This document shows, in pieces, positions 16,880 through 25,543 of a stretch of 53,929 nt of DNA. The DNA comes from Methanocella sp. (GTDB lineage Archaea; Halobacteriota; Methanocellia; Methanocellales; Methanocellaceae), in contig NZ_DATJPM010000075.1 of the NCBI RefSeq assembly GCF_035506375.1, positions 1 to 53,929 on the forward strand. Reading direction: 5' to 3'. The number at the start of each line of letters is the position of its first letter. Within the stretch, counting starts at the first letter, position 1. The notes under the pieces were generated by a model. The model searched no databases and had not been told where the DNA came from. It saw only the letters and a program-made list of their open reading frames with translations. Position numbers and translations under genes: made by a program.

Positions 16880-17407
16880 TCAGCCGCCGGACACTTCTTC
16901 CTGTCCCCGAATGTAGAGTCCCATATCAGCTTCGGTATTCACGGTAACCTTGTCCTGAAAGAGGCCCTTGTGGTCGAACCGCGCCCGGCCGATGCCGATG
17001 GCTTCGCCGTACTTATTGGCGATGATGACCCGCTCGTTCTGCTGTATCGATTCGTCAGCCCATGTGATCGATGACCCGAACACGTCCCTGCCATAGACGA
17101 CGAGCGATTCGGCCTGGCCAGTGACCTTGACCTTTTTCTTATCGGACACGGATGCCACTAAATAGGCGCCTTCCATGCTCAGGACGAGCGCTTTTTTGCC
17201 CAGCGTGCCCATGAACAGGCCCGCAAGAACCGGCTCCGGCTCACGGTTGATAACGTAATACTTGATCTCGGGCGTAACGGCGAACAGGTCGTTCTTTTCT
17301 CCCTGCCGCACGATAAAATCGAGTTCCTGAGAGAGGTCGAAGGCGCCCCAGTAGTCGAGGCTTCGGCGCATGGCCGTGATCTCGAGCTTTTTCAGTCCCC
17401 TATACAT
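16880..17407 (-). CDS. Putative PUA-domain RNA-binding protein
   Basis: A 175-residue protein whose C-terminal half (DVFGSSITWADESIQQNERVIIANKYGEAIGIGRARFD) looks like a PUA domain: an oligomeric-beta RNA-binding module with the G-x-A-x-G-x-G type turn. The N-terminal half contains YYVINREPEPVLAGLFMG. It overlaps the upstream RNA methyltransferase stop by 8 nt, so it is translationally coupled and probably assists in RNA modification or rRNA maturation, like archaeal NIP7-type proteins. Family assignment is by pattern and is moderate. Confidence 0.72.
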   Translation of the reverse strand: MYRGLKKLEITAMRRSLDYWGAFDLSQELDFIVRQGEKNDLFAVTPEIKYYVINREPEPVLAGLFMGTLGKKALVLSMEGAYLVASVSDKKKVKVTGQAESLVVYGRDVFGSSITWADESIQQNERVIIANKYGEAIGIGRARFDHKGLFQDKVTVNTEADMGLYIRGQEEVSGG

Positions 17408-18362
17408 ATTTCAGCCTCGCGACAAAGAACCCCGACGTGCCATGGATATGGGGGTACATACGCCTCGTGTTCTTTACCTGCGGGTCGAACTTCAGGTCGC
17501 CGAACGAGTCCAGGCCGGGCTCGCCATACGGTATCGGCTCGACCTTCATCCCGTATTTTTTTATTGCGTAATCGACGATGCGCTCATTCTCTTCCGGCGC
17601 GAACGAGCACGTCGAATAGACGAGTACTCCGCCGGGCTTCAGGCAGCCGCAGGCCGCATCGATGAGATCCTCCTGCAGGCCCGAGCAGAACTGTATATCC
17701 TCTTCGCCCCGACTGGTCTTTCGCGTCCGGTCCTTCGCGATGACGCCTTCGCCTGTACACGGCGCATCCAGGAGGATCTTATTCGCCTTCACCTCTAGCT
17801 TCCGTATGTCCCGGGCGTCCATGTGGAACAGCGCCGCGTTCATGACGCCGCAGCGGCCCATGTTCGAGCGCAGGCCGGCGATCCGGGCGATCTCGACTTC
17901 GATGGCGATCAATAGCCCGGAGTTATCCATCATTTGTGCAAGCTGCGTGGTCTTGCCGCCGGGCGATGCCGCCATGTCTATTACCACGTCCCCGTGCTGT
18001 GGTGCCAGCGCCAGGGGTGGTATCACCGAAGACTTATCCTGAATATAAAAGTAGCCGAGTAGATATTCGGCGGACGCCCCTATCGAGTAAGGTTCGGCCA
18101 TGACTTCCAGGCAGTCCGGGATATCCGTTTCCTTGAGCGTGAAACCCTTATCCGTCAGCCTCTTTATCAGGGCGTTCGCATTGATGCGCAGCGTATTCAC
18201 GCGGATATAGGTCCGCGGAGGCTCTTCCATGCTGGCCAGGAACTTTTCAAGGTCGGGAACAAAGCGCTCGAACCGGGCCACCATATACTCGGGGTAGCGG
18301 TACTTCTTCGCCAGCTCTGCTGCCTTTTCGCCTATTTCGAACCGCTGGATCTCACATGCCAT
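17400..18362 (-). CDS. RNA (cytosine-C5) methyltransferase, NOL1/NOP2/Sun family
   Basis: A 320-residue SAM-dependent methyltransferase with AdoMet-binding DMAASPGGKTTQLAQ, the DAPCTGEG motif (first conserved Cys) and YSTCSFAPEENE (catalytic TCS Cys). These motifs define the Nop2/NSUN/RsmB family, which makes 5-methylcytosine in tRNA or rRNA. The N-terminal part (YPEYMVARFERF...RVNTLRINANAL) is the usual family lead domain. It overlaps arfC by 31 nt at its start and the PUA-like gene at its end. The exact RNA target is not readable. Confidence 0.92.
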   Translation of the reverse strand: MACEIQRFEIGEKAAELAKKYRYPEYMVARFERFVPDLEKFLASMEEPPRTYIRVNTLRINANALIKRLTDKGFTLKETDIPDCLEVMAEPYSIGASAEYLLGYFYIQDKSSVIPPLALAPQHGDVVIDMAASPGGKTTQLAQMMDNSGLLIAIEVEIARIAGLRSNMGRCGVMNAALFHMDARDIRKLEVKANKILLDAPCTGEGVIAKDRTRKTSRGEEDIQFCSGLQEDLIDAACGCLKPGGVLVYSTCSFAPEENERIVDYAIKKYGMKVEPIPYGEPGLDSFGDLKFDPQVKNTRRMYPHIHGTSGFFVARLKYV

Positions 18363-19024
18363 GTTAAAACGATCCCTTCGTCCATGCGCTCATGCCTAAA
18401 CAATTCGAGCTCGATGGCCTCTCCAAGTTCCGAGATTCCCCCGCCGTCCATGAATGTCGGCGCGTCCTTGCCGCCGATGATGATGTTGCCCACGAAGACC
18501 GTGATCTCGTCCACGAGGCCGGCCCTGGCCATTGCCCAATTTAACGTAGCGCCACCCTCGACCATCAGCCGGCCTATGCCGCGCCTCTTCAGCTCTTCTG
18601 ACATCTTCGTCAGGTCGACTTCCTCGTCCCCGACCACGATAACGTCCGCTTTTTCCCTGAGCGCTTCCAACTTATCCGCCTGAGCGGCCTTCGAGACGAC
18701 GACGATGCGCTTGCCGACGCCTTTTTTAAATACGTCAGCGGTCAAGGGTATCCTGGCTTTACTATCGACGACGATGCGGACGGGATTCTCGTCCTTGCCC
18801 TGGGCGACGCGGCGCTTGCGCCTTTCTTCTGATTTGACGGTTAAGCTCGGGTCGTCCGCCACGACCGTACCAATGCCCACCATAACGGCGTCCGACGACG
18901 CCCTCAGCTCGTCCACACGGTCAAAATCAGCCTTCCCGGATATTTTAACCTGTTTACGCTTCTTCGTCGATATCTTGCCATCTGCGCTCATGGCTGAATT
19001 GATGAACGTGAAAGGTCTTTCCAT
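18332..19024 (-). CDS. arfC: 2,5-diamino-6-ribosylamino-pyrimidinone 5'-phosphate reductase
   Basis: A RibD C-terminal/DHFR-like reductase of about 230 residues: FINSAMSADGKIS near the N-terminus, VGIGTVVADDPSLTV and MVEGGATLNW. In archaea this NADPH-dependent enzyme reduces the ribosylamino side chain, the second step toward riboflavin; the pathway's 5-amino-6-ribitylaminouracil also feeds F420 in methanogens. I place the start at 19024 (MERPFTFINSAMS), which matches family N-termini; an upstream in-frame ATG at 19066 adds 14 residues. Confidence 0.9.
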   Translation of the reverse strand: MERPFTFINSAMSADGKISTKKRKQVKISGKADFDRVDELRASSDAVMVGIGTVVADDPSLTVKSEERRKRRVAQGKDENPVRIVVDSKARIPLTADVFKKGVGKRIVVVSKAAQADKLEALREKADVIVVGDEEVDLTKMSEELKRRGIGRLMVEGGATLNWAMARAGLVDEITVFVGNIIIGGKDAPTFMDGGGISELGEAIELELFRHERMDEGIVLTWHVRSSGSK

Positions 19025-19149
19025 GCCATACGCCTTAAAGCGGGACGGGCGTATAAAGCTTGCCATGCCGTTAAATCACACGCCGCGAATAAATATTTCC
19101 GTAATAATATTCAATTTATATTATAATATTAAGCACTTACCTGATAATC

Positions 19150-19587
19150 GTGAAAATAAGCAATCTTCTCTTCGGGTCGTCCATCGTCTTTTACGTTTTA
19201 TATGATATTATTTCCACCATCGCCGCATTCAACTATCTCGGAACTTTCCAGTACGAGAAGAGCTTCTTACTGAAGGCGTCCTTCGACGCCGCGGGCGTCT
19301 GGGGATTCATTCTAATCAAGGTCGTATTCTCCGTACTGGCGCTTTATCTGGCCTATCTTTTGATCGAGCATTTTAAAAAATTCCGGGGCGTCGGCCTCGG
19401 AATACTGGCCGGGGCGTCGGCGGCCGGGCTCTTCGTGGGCACGTCGAATTTTAACATCGTCCTCAACGGCAGCTCCATCTGGATCATGGGCCTGGATAGC
19501 GGCACCATTTCCGCATTATTGATCCTGGGGTGTGCAGTGGGCGGATTCCTTCTGATGCCGTCCGAGAAGCCCGTGCCGTCTCTTTAA
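19150..19587 (+). CDS. Four-helix integral membrane protein, unknown function
   Basis: A 145-residue hydrophobic protein with four predicted membrane helices (about residues 5-27, 45-70, 80-105 and 112-137). The start is GTG at 19150. No catalytic motif is visible. It is divergent from arfC across 125 bp and 81 bp upstream of the polymerase gene. I do not recognise the family. Confidence 0.72.
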   Translation: MKISNLLFGSSIVFYVLYDIISTIAAFNYLGTFQYEKSFLLKASFDAAGVWGFILIKVVFSVLALYLAYLLIEHFKKFRGVGLGILAGASAAGLFVGTSNFNIVLNGSSIWIMGLDSGTISALLILGCAVGGFLLMPSEKPVPSL

Positions 19588-19668
19588 AAACTTTTTTCCA
19601 ATACTTTCAACGCTCATACCACCACCTTCATTTACCATGGCCTTGTATTACAGATAGCCGGAGAAGTA

Positions 19669-22443
19669 GTGATGGATCAGCAATCGACTTTCGACGTAAG
19701 GCTCCTCGATTCGACGTACACGGTGGAACAAAAGCAGGACGCCGAAGGCAAAGATAAAAGCGATGTCATCGTCAAGCTCTTCGGCAAGACCCGTGAAAAT
19801 AAAAGCATCACCATCCTCTGCCCCGACTTCAAGCCTTACTTCCACGTTTTCGACCCGTCGGACGCCCTGCTGAAGGCTTTCAAGGACAGCCCCGATGTTC
19901 TATCTGTCGAGCCCGTCATGCTTGAGTACAAGGGCGCGCAGGAAAAATTCATAAAGGTCTCGGTGAGAGCTCCCTGGATGGTGCCCAAGTTCAGGAGCCA
20001 GTTTGAGCTTAAGCATAAAACTATCACGCTCATCGATCCGCCTGAAGAGCTCGTCGGGCAATTAAAGGCCGAGCCGGACGTGCTCGAGGTCAGCGTCCTG
20101 AACGGTGGGGCGAAGGTCACCACAGAAGACCGCGTTTACTCCCAGAAGCTCATTAACCGCTACAACCTTATGGCCTATATGGACGACGAGGACGTCGAGA
20201 AGTTCAACCTGAAGGGAGTCTTCTTCGCTGCCGACATCGTTTTCACGAACCGCTTCATATACGATTACGATCTCGAGACTTGCATCCGGGTCACCGGTGA
20301 CGTGGTCGATAATAAGGGTGAATACACGACGGACCTTCTCCTGATGGCATCGAAGTTCGAAAAATGCGACATCTTCACCCCGAAATTAAAGATCATGAGC
20401 TTCGATATCGAGAGCTCGATCAAGTACAATAATATATATTGCATCTGCCTGACCGTCGTCAACGAGGAGGACGGCTCGCGGCAGGACCGCCGGATCTTCT
20501 CGGACTTCGGCGCCAGGGAGCCGAAGACATCGGCGGAAGAGGAAAAAGCCCGAAATGAGGACGAGAAACGCATCCTGAGGGAATTCGTCAAAGAGGTCCG
20601 GGCGCTCGACCCCGACGTCATCACCGGCTATAACATCAACAATTTCGACATGGCCGTGCTCTACGAGAGAGCGAACAAGCTCTTCGGAAAGGGCGGAAAA
20701 GCGGACGACGATAAGAAGCGGCAGTCCAGCGACGAATTATGCTTCGGCCGCGATAAGCTCGGCATGAGCCGCAGGGAGAACCGTACTACGGGCTTCGTCA
20801 CCTGGGACGTCAAGGGCCGGCTCATCCTGGATGGCTGGCTGTCCGTTAAAAAGGAGCTGCGGCCCAAGAGAGAAGGCCTCGGCTATGTATCCACGATGCT
20901 GTTTAATGATACGAAGGAGAACATCGACAGCAGCCACATCGACGATGAGTGGCGCGGGCGCAAGGACGAGGTCGTCCATTACTGCTTAAAAGATGCCGAC
21001 CTGGCCCTGCGCATCCTGACCCACCCGAGGATACAGGCGGTCAGCAAGCTCATGGACGTGGCCATACCCGCGAAGCTGCCGGTCAAGGAGGTCTCGGGAG
21101 GGCAGAACCGCATGATAGAAAGCCTGCTCATCAGGATGGTGGACCGGGAAAAGGTCGCCGTGCCCATGAGCAGCGGCGAAGTCTACGATTACGAGGGCGG
21201 GTTCGTCTACGATACCAAGCCCGGCCTGTGGGAATGGGTCATTGGCCTGGACTTTTCATCCATGTACCCGTCCCAGATCATAAAGCATAACATCTGCTTC
21301 ACCTCGTTCACGAAGAATAAGGCGGAAGCCGCCCACACGTCGCCTGTCGGCGCCATGTTCCTGCCCGTCGAGAAGAGACATGGCATAGTGCCCCGCATGG
21401 TCGAGGGCCTGCTGACGTCGAGAAAGCAGGCGAAGGCCGCCATGAAGAAGGCTAAAGAGGAAGGGGACCTGGAAAAGGCCGACTATTATAATCGTTTGCA
21501 GAACGCTATCAAGATCATGGCCAATGCCACCTACGGCTATTTCGGCACGAAGTTCTGCCGCTGGCCATACAACCGGTATATCGCCCCGAGCATTACCGCC
21601 TGGGCCCGGGATGAAATAAAGACTGTAGTCACGTCGCTCGAATCCCGGGGCTACACGGTCATAGCGGGAGACACGGATTCGGTCTTCTTTACCTCAAAAG
21701 AGCACAGGGACCTTGAAAAATGCAAGCTGCTGGGCTTCACAATCCAGCAGGAATTCTCCGCGGGCAACATGCACCTCGAACTCGAGAAGGTCATGATACG
21801 GTTCTTCGCGCACGCCAAGAAGCGATATTTCGGCAAGATCATCTGGCCTGAAGAGTCACTCCTCGTCCGGGGATACGAGCCGCGGCGTACCGACTCGTTC
21901 GACCTGCAGAGCGAGACCATGACGAAGGTGTTCCAGCTCGTCCTGGACGGCAAGCCTGAAGACGCAGTGAACTACGCCAAGGACACTGTCCACGATACGC
22001 TCAAGGGTAAAGTCGCCCTGCCCTTGCTGGTCATCTCCAAGAGCGTGAGCGACTTCGATTCCTACGATAACCCGGACTCCCTGGTCCATGTCAACGTCGC
22101 GAAAAAGCTGCAGGAGATGGGCTACGATTTCACGCCCGGCATGAAGACGCCCTTTATCATCACGAACGGCTCCGTCCAGCCCCAGAAGGCCGAGCCGGTG
22201 ATCGAGGGCATCGAGTTCACCGCCCGCCCGGATTACCGTTATTATGCAGAGCGCCTGGCCATGGCCCTTGCCCGCATCACCGAGCCCTTCGGGTGCGATG
22301 AGCGCGCCCTGCTGCAGGGTAACTCCCAGCGGTCCCTCGAATTCTTCTCCGACGAGAAGCCAGCGCCCAAAGTCGAGGCCGTCGTGCCGGACAGTAACGC
22401 GAAGAAGGTCAAGCAGGCGGCGACGCTCGACATGTTCATGTGA
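19669..22443 (+). CDS. polB: DNA polymerase family B (PolB) with 3'-5' exonuclease
   Basis: A 924-residue replicative-type DNA polymerase. The exonuclease motifs are FDIES (245-249), YNINNFD (321-327) and YCLKDAD (438-444). The polymerase motifs are A, DFSSMYPS (528-535), B, KIMANATYGYFG (615-626), and C, GDTDSV (667-672). The C-terminal end QAATLDMFM resembles a PCNA-interacting PIP box. Start is GTG at 19669 or the adjacent ATG at 19672. Full length with both activities intact; this is the chromosomal archaeal PolB, not the short casposon-type polymerase. Confidence 0.96.
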   Translation: MMDQQSTFDVRLLDSTYTVEQKQDAEGKDKSDVIVKLFGKTRENKSITILCPDFKPYFHVFDPSDALLKAFKDSPDVLSVEPVMLEYKGAQEKFIKVSVRAPWMVPKFRSQFELKHKTITLIDPPEELVGQLKAEPDVLEVSVLNGGAKVTTEDRVYSQKLINRYNLMAYMDDEDVEKFNLKGVFFAADIVFTNRFIYDYDLETCIRVTGDVVDNKGEYTTDLLLMASKFEKCDIFTPKLKIMSFDIESSIKYNNIYCICLTVVNEEDGSRQDRRIFSDFGAREPKTSAEEEKARNEDEKRILREFVKEVRALDPDVITGYNINNFDMAVLYERANKLFGKGGKADDDKKRQSSDELCFGRDKLGMSRRENRTTGFVTWDVKGRLILDGWLSVKKELRPKREGLGYVSTMLFNDTKENIDSSHIDDEWRGRKDEVVHYCLKDADLALRILTHPRIQAVSKLMDVAIPAKLPVKEVSGGQNRMIESLLIRMVDREKVAVPMSSGEVYDYEGGFVYDTKPGLWEWVIGLDFSSMYPSQIIKHNICFTSFTKNKAEAAHTSPVGAMFLPVEKRHGIVPRMVEGLLTSRKQAKAAMKKAKEEGDLEKADYYNRLQNAIKIMANATYGYFGTKFCRWPYNRYIAPSITAWARDEIKTVVTSLESRGYTVIAGDTDSVFFTSKEHRDLEKCKLLGFTIQQEFSAGNMHLELEKVMIRFFAHAKKRYFGKIIWPEESLLVRGYEPRRTDSFDLQSETMTKVFQLVLDGKPEDAVNYAKDTVHDTLKGKVALPLLVISKSVSDFDSYDNPDSLVHVNVAKKLQEMGYDFTPGMKTPFIITNGSVQPQKAEPVIEGIEFTARPDYRYYAERLAMALARITEPFGCDERALLQGNSQRSLEFFSDEKPAPKVEAVVPDSNAKKVKQAATLDMFM

Positions 22444-22489
22444 GCTCCTGCCAGGACCCTCGAAAATCGAATAAGTTTTACGAAGACTT

Positions 22490-22746
22490 TTTCAGCCTCA
22501 AAGTGGCTCGAAGCTGGCTCTAAGTTCTCTAAGACTTATTAAAAATAGTTGGTGCTGCCTGGTGTAACCCTGGTGCCGCTTGGTGATATAAAAAAATTCC
22601 GTGCCGCCTGGTGTAAATTTAGTGCCATTTGTAAGCACTAATGTTTCAACCACACCAAGTTTACACCAGGCTACACCAATTTTTTTAAAATTATAAAATA
22701 ATATCTGTGAGCTTCAGGCCAGCTTCGCGTAACTTCGTGGCTGAAA
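22490..22746. repeat. Long imperfect hairpin after polB
   Basis: Outer arms TTTCAGCC...GAAGCTGGCT and AGGCCAGCTTCGCG...GGCTGAAA pair. Inner arms TTGGTGCTGCCTGGTGTAA and TTTACACCAGGCTACACCAA pair. The whole 257 bp folds as one structure. The outer arm matches the hairpin at 7682-7791. It occupies the 448-bp gap between polB and the next gene; no gene is visible. Confidence 0.65.
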
Positions 22747-22891
22747 ACGTCTTAGAGCATTCTTATAAAGCTTAGAGGCTCTCGGCAAGCCTTTATGTGG
22801 CTTGCGCTTGCCGAACTGCCAGCAACTTTTTAAGGCTTGAGATATATAACATACCTTTGAAGGCCTAGTGTTAGGCATAAGGTGGGGGCAC

Positions 22892-23497
22892 ATGAAAAAC
22901 AACCTTATTATTGGAACAGCTATTGCCAGCTTAATAACCGTCGCCATGCTCGGATGCATGGCCATGTACGTCAGCGCGGACGGGTTCCCCGAGCCAACGG
23001 CCGTGCCATCGATCCCTGCGATTCCGCATATTCCCGGGCAGGTACCGCATATCCCCGAATTCCCGACCATTTTCCCGGAGCCGACACCGGAGCCGACAGC
23101 ATCACCCTCAGTAACCCCGGAGCCGACGCTTACTCCGACGCCGGAGCCTTCGATAGCTCCTACGACGACGCCAACGGCATTACCGTCTGTCACGCCGGCT
23201 CCGACGGCCGGCCCCGGCGATACTTCGACGCCATCGGCAACGCCTAAGCCGGGCGCATCCTCAAAGATACAGCCGCCGGCCCCGACGGCGATACCGGATA
23301 GCACTGCACCGTCCCAGTCGGGAGGAAGCCCGAGCACGGCCACGCCGACGCCCATGCCGTCGGTGAACACGACGCTCATACCGGTCATCGGCATCAACGG
23401 AGAACTAAAGACAGAGAACCACTGGATGCTCCTGGCGCTGCTCATCGGCGTCTCGGCAATCGTCATAGGCGTATATACGACGCATAAAAAGAAATGA
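22892..23497 (+). CDS. Pro/Thr-rich surface protein with C-terminal membrane anchor
   Basis: The 201 residues begin with a signal-like hydrophobic stretch (NNLIIGTAIASLITVAMLG), continue through a long Pro/Thr/Ser-rich low-complexity region (repeated TPEPT and PTPEP units, about residues 35-165) and end with one membrane helix (LLALLIGVSAIVIGVY) followed by THKKK. This is the layout of a cell-surface spacer or glycosylated S-layer-associated protein. The start at 22892 is chosen for the strong GGTGGGGG site; an ATG at 22868 is upstream. Specific function unknown. Confidence 0.78.
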   Translation: MKNNLIIGTAIASLITVAMLGCMAMYVSADGFPEPTAVPSIPAIPHIPGQVPHIPEFPTIFPEPTPEPTASPSVTPEPTLTPTPEPSIAPTTTPTALPSVTPAPTAGPGDTSTPSATPKPGASSKIQPPAPTAIPDSTAPSQSGGSPSTATPTPMPSVNTTLIPVIGINGELKTENHWMLLALLIGVSAIVIGVYTTHKKK

Positions 23498-23627
23498 CCA
23501 ATATCCCTTAATATGTTTTTTTACATTAAAATCACAAGATAGTGCCTCTTTATAGCCGGCACGGAGAACAATGTATTTAACCTTAAAGGGTCAATAAGCT
23601 GGAAGGTCCTCCATGCGAGGTGAGACC

Positions 23628-24254
23628 TTGAAAAAGATGATCATCCTGACGATCATCCTGCTGGCGTCTTCGACCGCCATGGGATGCGTCGTATGCAATA
23701 ATATTATCCCGCCTCTGATCGGGCCGACGTACAGCCCGACGGTCGCGCCGGCCACGCCAACGCCGCAGGCAACGATCACGCCGTCGGTTTCGCCCCGGTT
23801 CATTACGGTCGAGGCGGACAACACAGGGTACCAGTACATGCCCAACCCGGGCGGCCCCGGGGACTCGGCGCTCGTCGCTCACCCACGCTATTATCGGACG
23901 GAAGACTGGGAAATGCCAGTGCCGTATAAGGGCGGGCTCTCCCCGATGAGCCACGGCGTCATTCACGAGCTGGAATTCTGGAACCCGACAGGTACTAACA
24001 AGACCATCTCAGTCTATAATATCAAGAGCGCCTTCTACGAGAGCAAGGACACCCCGCACAAGTTCGTGCCATCGGCCGAAGTATTCTATGATGCCGGCAA
24101 GGGCTTCTTTACCGAGTTCACGCTGCCGCCCCACGAGCACAGGACGGTGCTCATGTACGCGTACATTAACGACGACTCTGTCTACGAGAAGTATCGCGGA
24201 TACTTTATCGAGCCCGTAAGCCTGAGCCTGATTCCCAACGTGCCCTATATCTGA
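23628..24254 (+). CDS. Secreted lipoprotein with Pro/Thr linker
   Basis: The 208 residues begin KKMIILTIILLASSTAMGC, a lipoprotein signal with lipobox at AMGC. A short Pro/Thr linker (PTYSPTVAPATPTPQ) and a C-terminal domain of about 150 residues follow (IHELEFWNPTGTNKTISVYNI...). TTG at 23628 is preferred because GAGGTGAGACC lies immediately before it; an ATG at 23613 is possible but lacks a site. The Thr/Pro linkers resemble those of the surface proteins at 4283 and 22892. Function unknown. Confidence 0.76.
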   Translation: MKKMIILTIILLASSTAMGCVVCNNIIPPLIGPTYSPTVAPATPTPQATITPSVSPRFITVEADNTGYQYMPNPGGPGDSALVAHPRYYRTEDWEMPVPYKGGLSPMSHGVIHELEFWNPTGTNKTISVYNIKSAFYESKDTPHKFVPSAEVFYDAGKGFFTEFTLPPHEHRTVLMYAYINDDSVYEKYRGYFIEPVSLSLIPNVPYI

Positions 24255-24329
24255 CCTTTTTCTCCAGCTATTACCAATAATTATATAAATAGAGCAAACA
24301 AAAGTAGAATTTAATTCTCAGGGGATTGG

Positions 24330-24551
24330 ATGTTAAAGGAAGCATTGATCAAGCTGGGCGGGGCGACACTGCTGCTCCTCGGAATCGGATTATTTACGGT
24401 AGGCTTTCTGTTAGGGAGCAAGTCCATGCAGGCGACGGGCTTTATGGCGAGCATCATGTCGATAGTGCTGCTGTATTACGCGTGGGCTACGGAAAACAGC
24501 CAGCCAGTCGAGTCAGAGACCGATGAAATGATGCCGGCGGCAAAGCAATAG
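24330..24551 (+). CDS. Small two-helix membrane protein
   Basis: 73 residues with two hydrophobic helices (about 10-30 and 35-53) and an acidic tail (VESETDEMM). No recognised family. It lies between the lipoprotein and the translation operon on the same strand, with AGGGG upstream of the ATG. Confidence 0.62.
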   Translation: MLKEALIKLGGATLLLLGIGLFTVGFLLGSKSMQATGFMASIMSIVLLYYAWATENSQPVESETDEMMPAAKQ

Positions 24552-24619
24552 CATTGTCCGAAGCAAAAACTTTAAAAACTATACGGCTATTATACAGACA
24601 CGCTTGCATGCATTATTTA

Positions 24620-24634
24620 GCCTGTATGACAGGC
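24620..24634. promoter_or_regulatory. Perfect 15-bp inverted repeat upstream of rpl7ae
   Basis: GCCTGT-ATG-ACAGGC is a perfect 6-bp-arm inverted repeat about 85 bp before the rpl7ae start. It could be an operator or an upstream mRNA hairpin. The function is not known. Confidence 0.35.
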
Positions 24635-24672
24635 AAAATACGGCCTGCATTTTGAATTATTAGGTTACGATA

Positions 24673-24709
24673 CCTGATGATTGATGAAGGGCGAAAGCCC
24701 TGAAGGAGG
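24673..24709 (+). promoter_or_regulatory. Possible k-turn in rpl7ae leader overlapping the ribosome-binding site
   Basis: The leader contains TGATGA (24682-24687), then AGGGC-GAAA-GCCCT (24688-24701), a 5-bp stem with a GNRA loop, then GA (24702-24703). GA on both sides of the stem could form tandem sheared pairs, and CCT (24673-24675) can pair with AGG (24704-24706), part of the AGGAGG ribosome-binding site. L7Ae is a k-turn-binding protein that represses its own translation in some archaea. The sequence elements are seen; binding is inference. Confidence 0.5.
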
Positions 24710-24717
24710 AACTCATA

Positions 24718-25089
24718 ATGGCAAAACCGACCTATATTAAGTTTGAAGTACCGCAGGAAATACAGGACAAAGCCCTCGAGGCCGTCGAGCTCGCGAGGGA
24801 CACCGGCAAGATCCGCAAGGGCACCAATGAAGTCACCAAGGCCGTCGAAAGGGGAGTAGCCCAGCTCGTGATCATCGGCGAGGACGTGCAGCCCGAGGAG
24901 ATCGTCGCCCACATTCCCGCGCTATCCGACGAAAAGAAGATCCCGTACATTTTCATCAAGAAGCAGGAAGACATCGGCGCTGCATCCGGTCTCGAAGTGG
25001 GCTGCGCCGCATCCGCCATCGTGGACGCCGGCAAGGCAAAAGCTTTAGTTGACGACATCGCCCAGAAGTTCGCGGCCCTGAAGAAATAA
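24718..25089 (+). CDS. rpl7ae: 50S ribosomal protein L7Ae
   Basis: A 123-residue L7Ae: KGTNEVTKAVERG, IIGEDVQPEEIVAHIP and the C-terminal CAASAIVDAG. Besides the ribosome, archaeal L7Ae binds k-turns in C/D and H/ACA guide RNAs and RNase P. The strong AGGAGG site sits in a potentially structured leader (see separate entry). It is the first gene of the rpl7ae-rps28e-rpl24e-ndk-infB operon, an order common in Euryarchaeota. Confidence 0.97.
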   Translation: MAKPTYIKFEVPQEIQDKALEAVELARDTGKIRKGTNEVTKAVERGVAQLVIIGEDVQPEEIVAHIPALSDEKKIPYIFIKKQEDIGAASGLEVGCAASAIVDAGKAKALVDDIAQKFAALKK

Positions 25090-25111
25090 AAAACAATAGG
25101 ATGGATCTAAT

Positions 25112-25324
25112 ATGGTTGAAGAGACAGGCGTTCCGGCTGAGGTCATCGAGATCATCGGCGTCACCGGGATGCACGGCGAGGCAGTGCAGATCAAGTGCAA
25201 GATCCTGGAAGGCATCAACAAGGGCAGGATTATCACCAGAAACTCCATCGGCCCGGTCAGGCTCGGCGATATCCTCATTTTGATGGAAACGGCGAGAGAG
25301 GCCAAGAAACTTTCAGGCAGGTAA
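25112..25324 (+). CDS. rps28e: 30S ribosomal protein S28e
   Basis: A 70-residue S28e with GVTGMHGEAVQIKCKIL, GRIITRNSIGPVRLGDIL and the C-terminal ETAREAKKL, all family hallmarks. It is 22 bp after rpl7ae and 5 bp before rpl24e, in the conserved translation operon. Confidence 0.96.
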   Translation: MVEETGVPAEVIEIIGVTGMHGEAVQIKCKILEGINKGRIITRNSIGPVRLGDILILMETAREAKKLSGR

Positions 25325-25329
25325 AGAAC

Positions 25330-25536
25330 ATGGTCGACACGAAAAAGTGCACGTTCTGCGGCACCCAGATAGAGCCGGGCACGGGCAAGATGCTCGTCAA
25401 GAAGGATGGCACGATCCAGTACTTCTGCTCTACCAAGTGCCAGAACAACAGCAAGCTCGGCCGCATCCCGCGTCTGACACAGTGGACGGCCGCGGGCATC
25501 GCGCAGAAGAAACTGGAAAAAGAGCACAAGAAATAA
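25330..25536 (+). CDS. rpl24e: 50S ribosomal protein L24e
   Basis: A 68-residue zinc-ribbon ribosomal protein beginning MVDTKKCTFCGTQIEPGTGKM, with the second Cys pair in YFCSTKC. The start at 25330 is defined by the family N-terminus. It lies 5 bp after rps28e. The same frame is open farther upstream over rps28e, but that is a shadow of rps28e. Confidence 0.95.
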   Translation: MVDTKKCTFCGTQIEPGTGKMLVKKDGTIQYFCSTKCQNNSKLGRIPRLTQWTAAGIAQKKLEKEHKK

Positions 25537-25543
25537 TCCCCGG

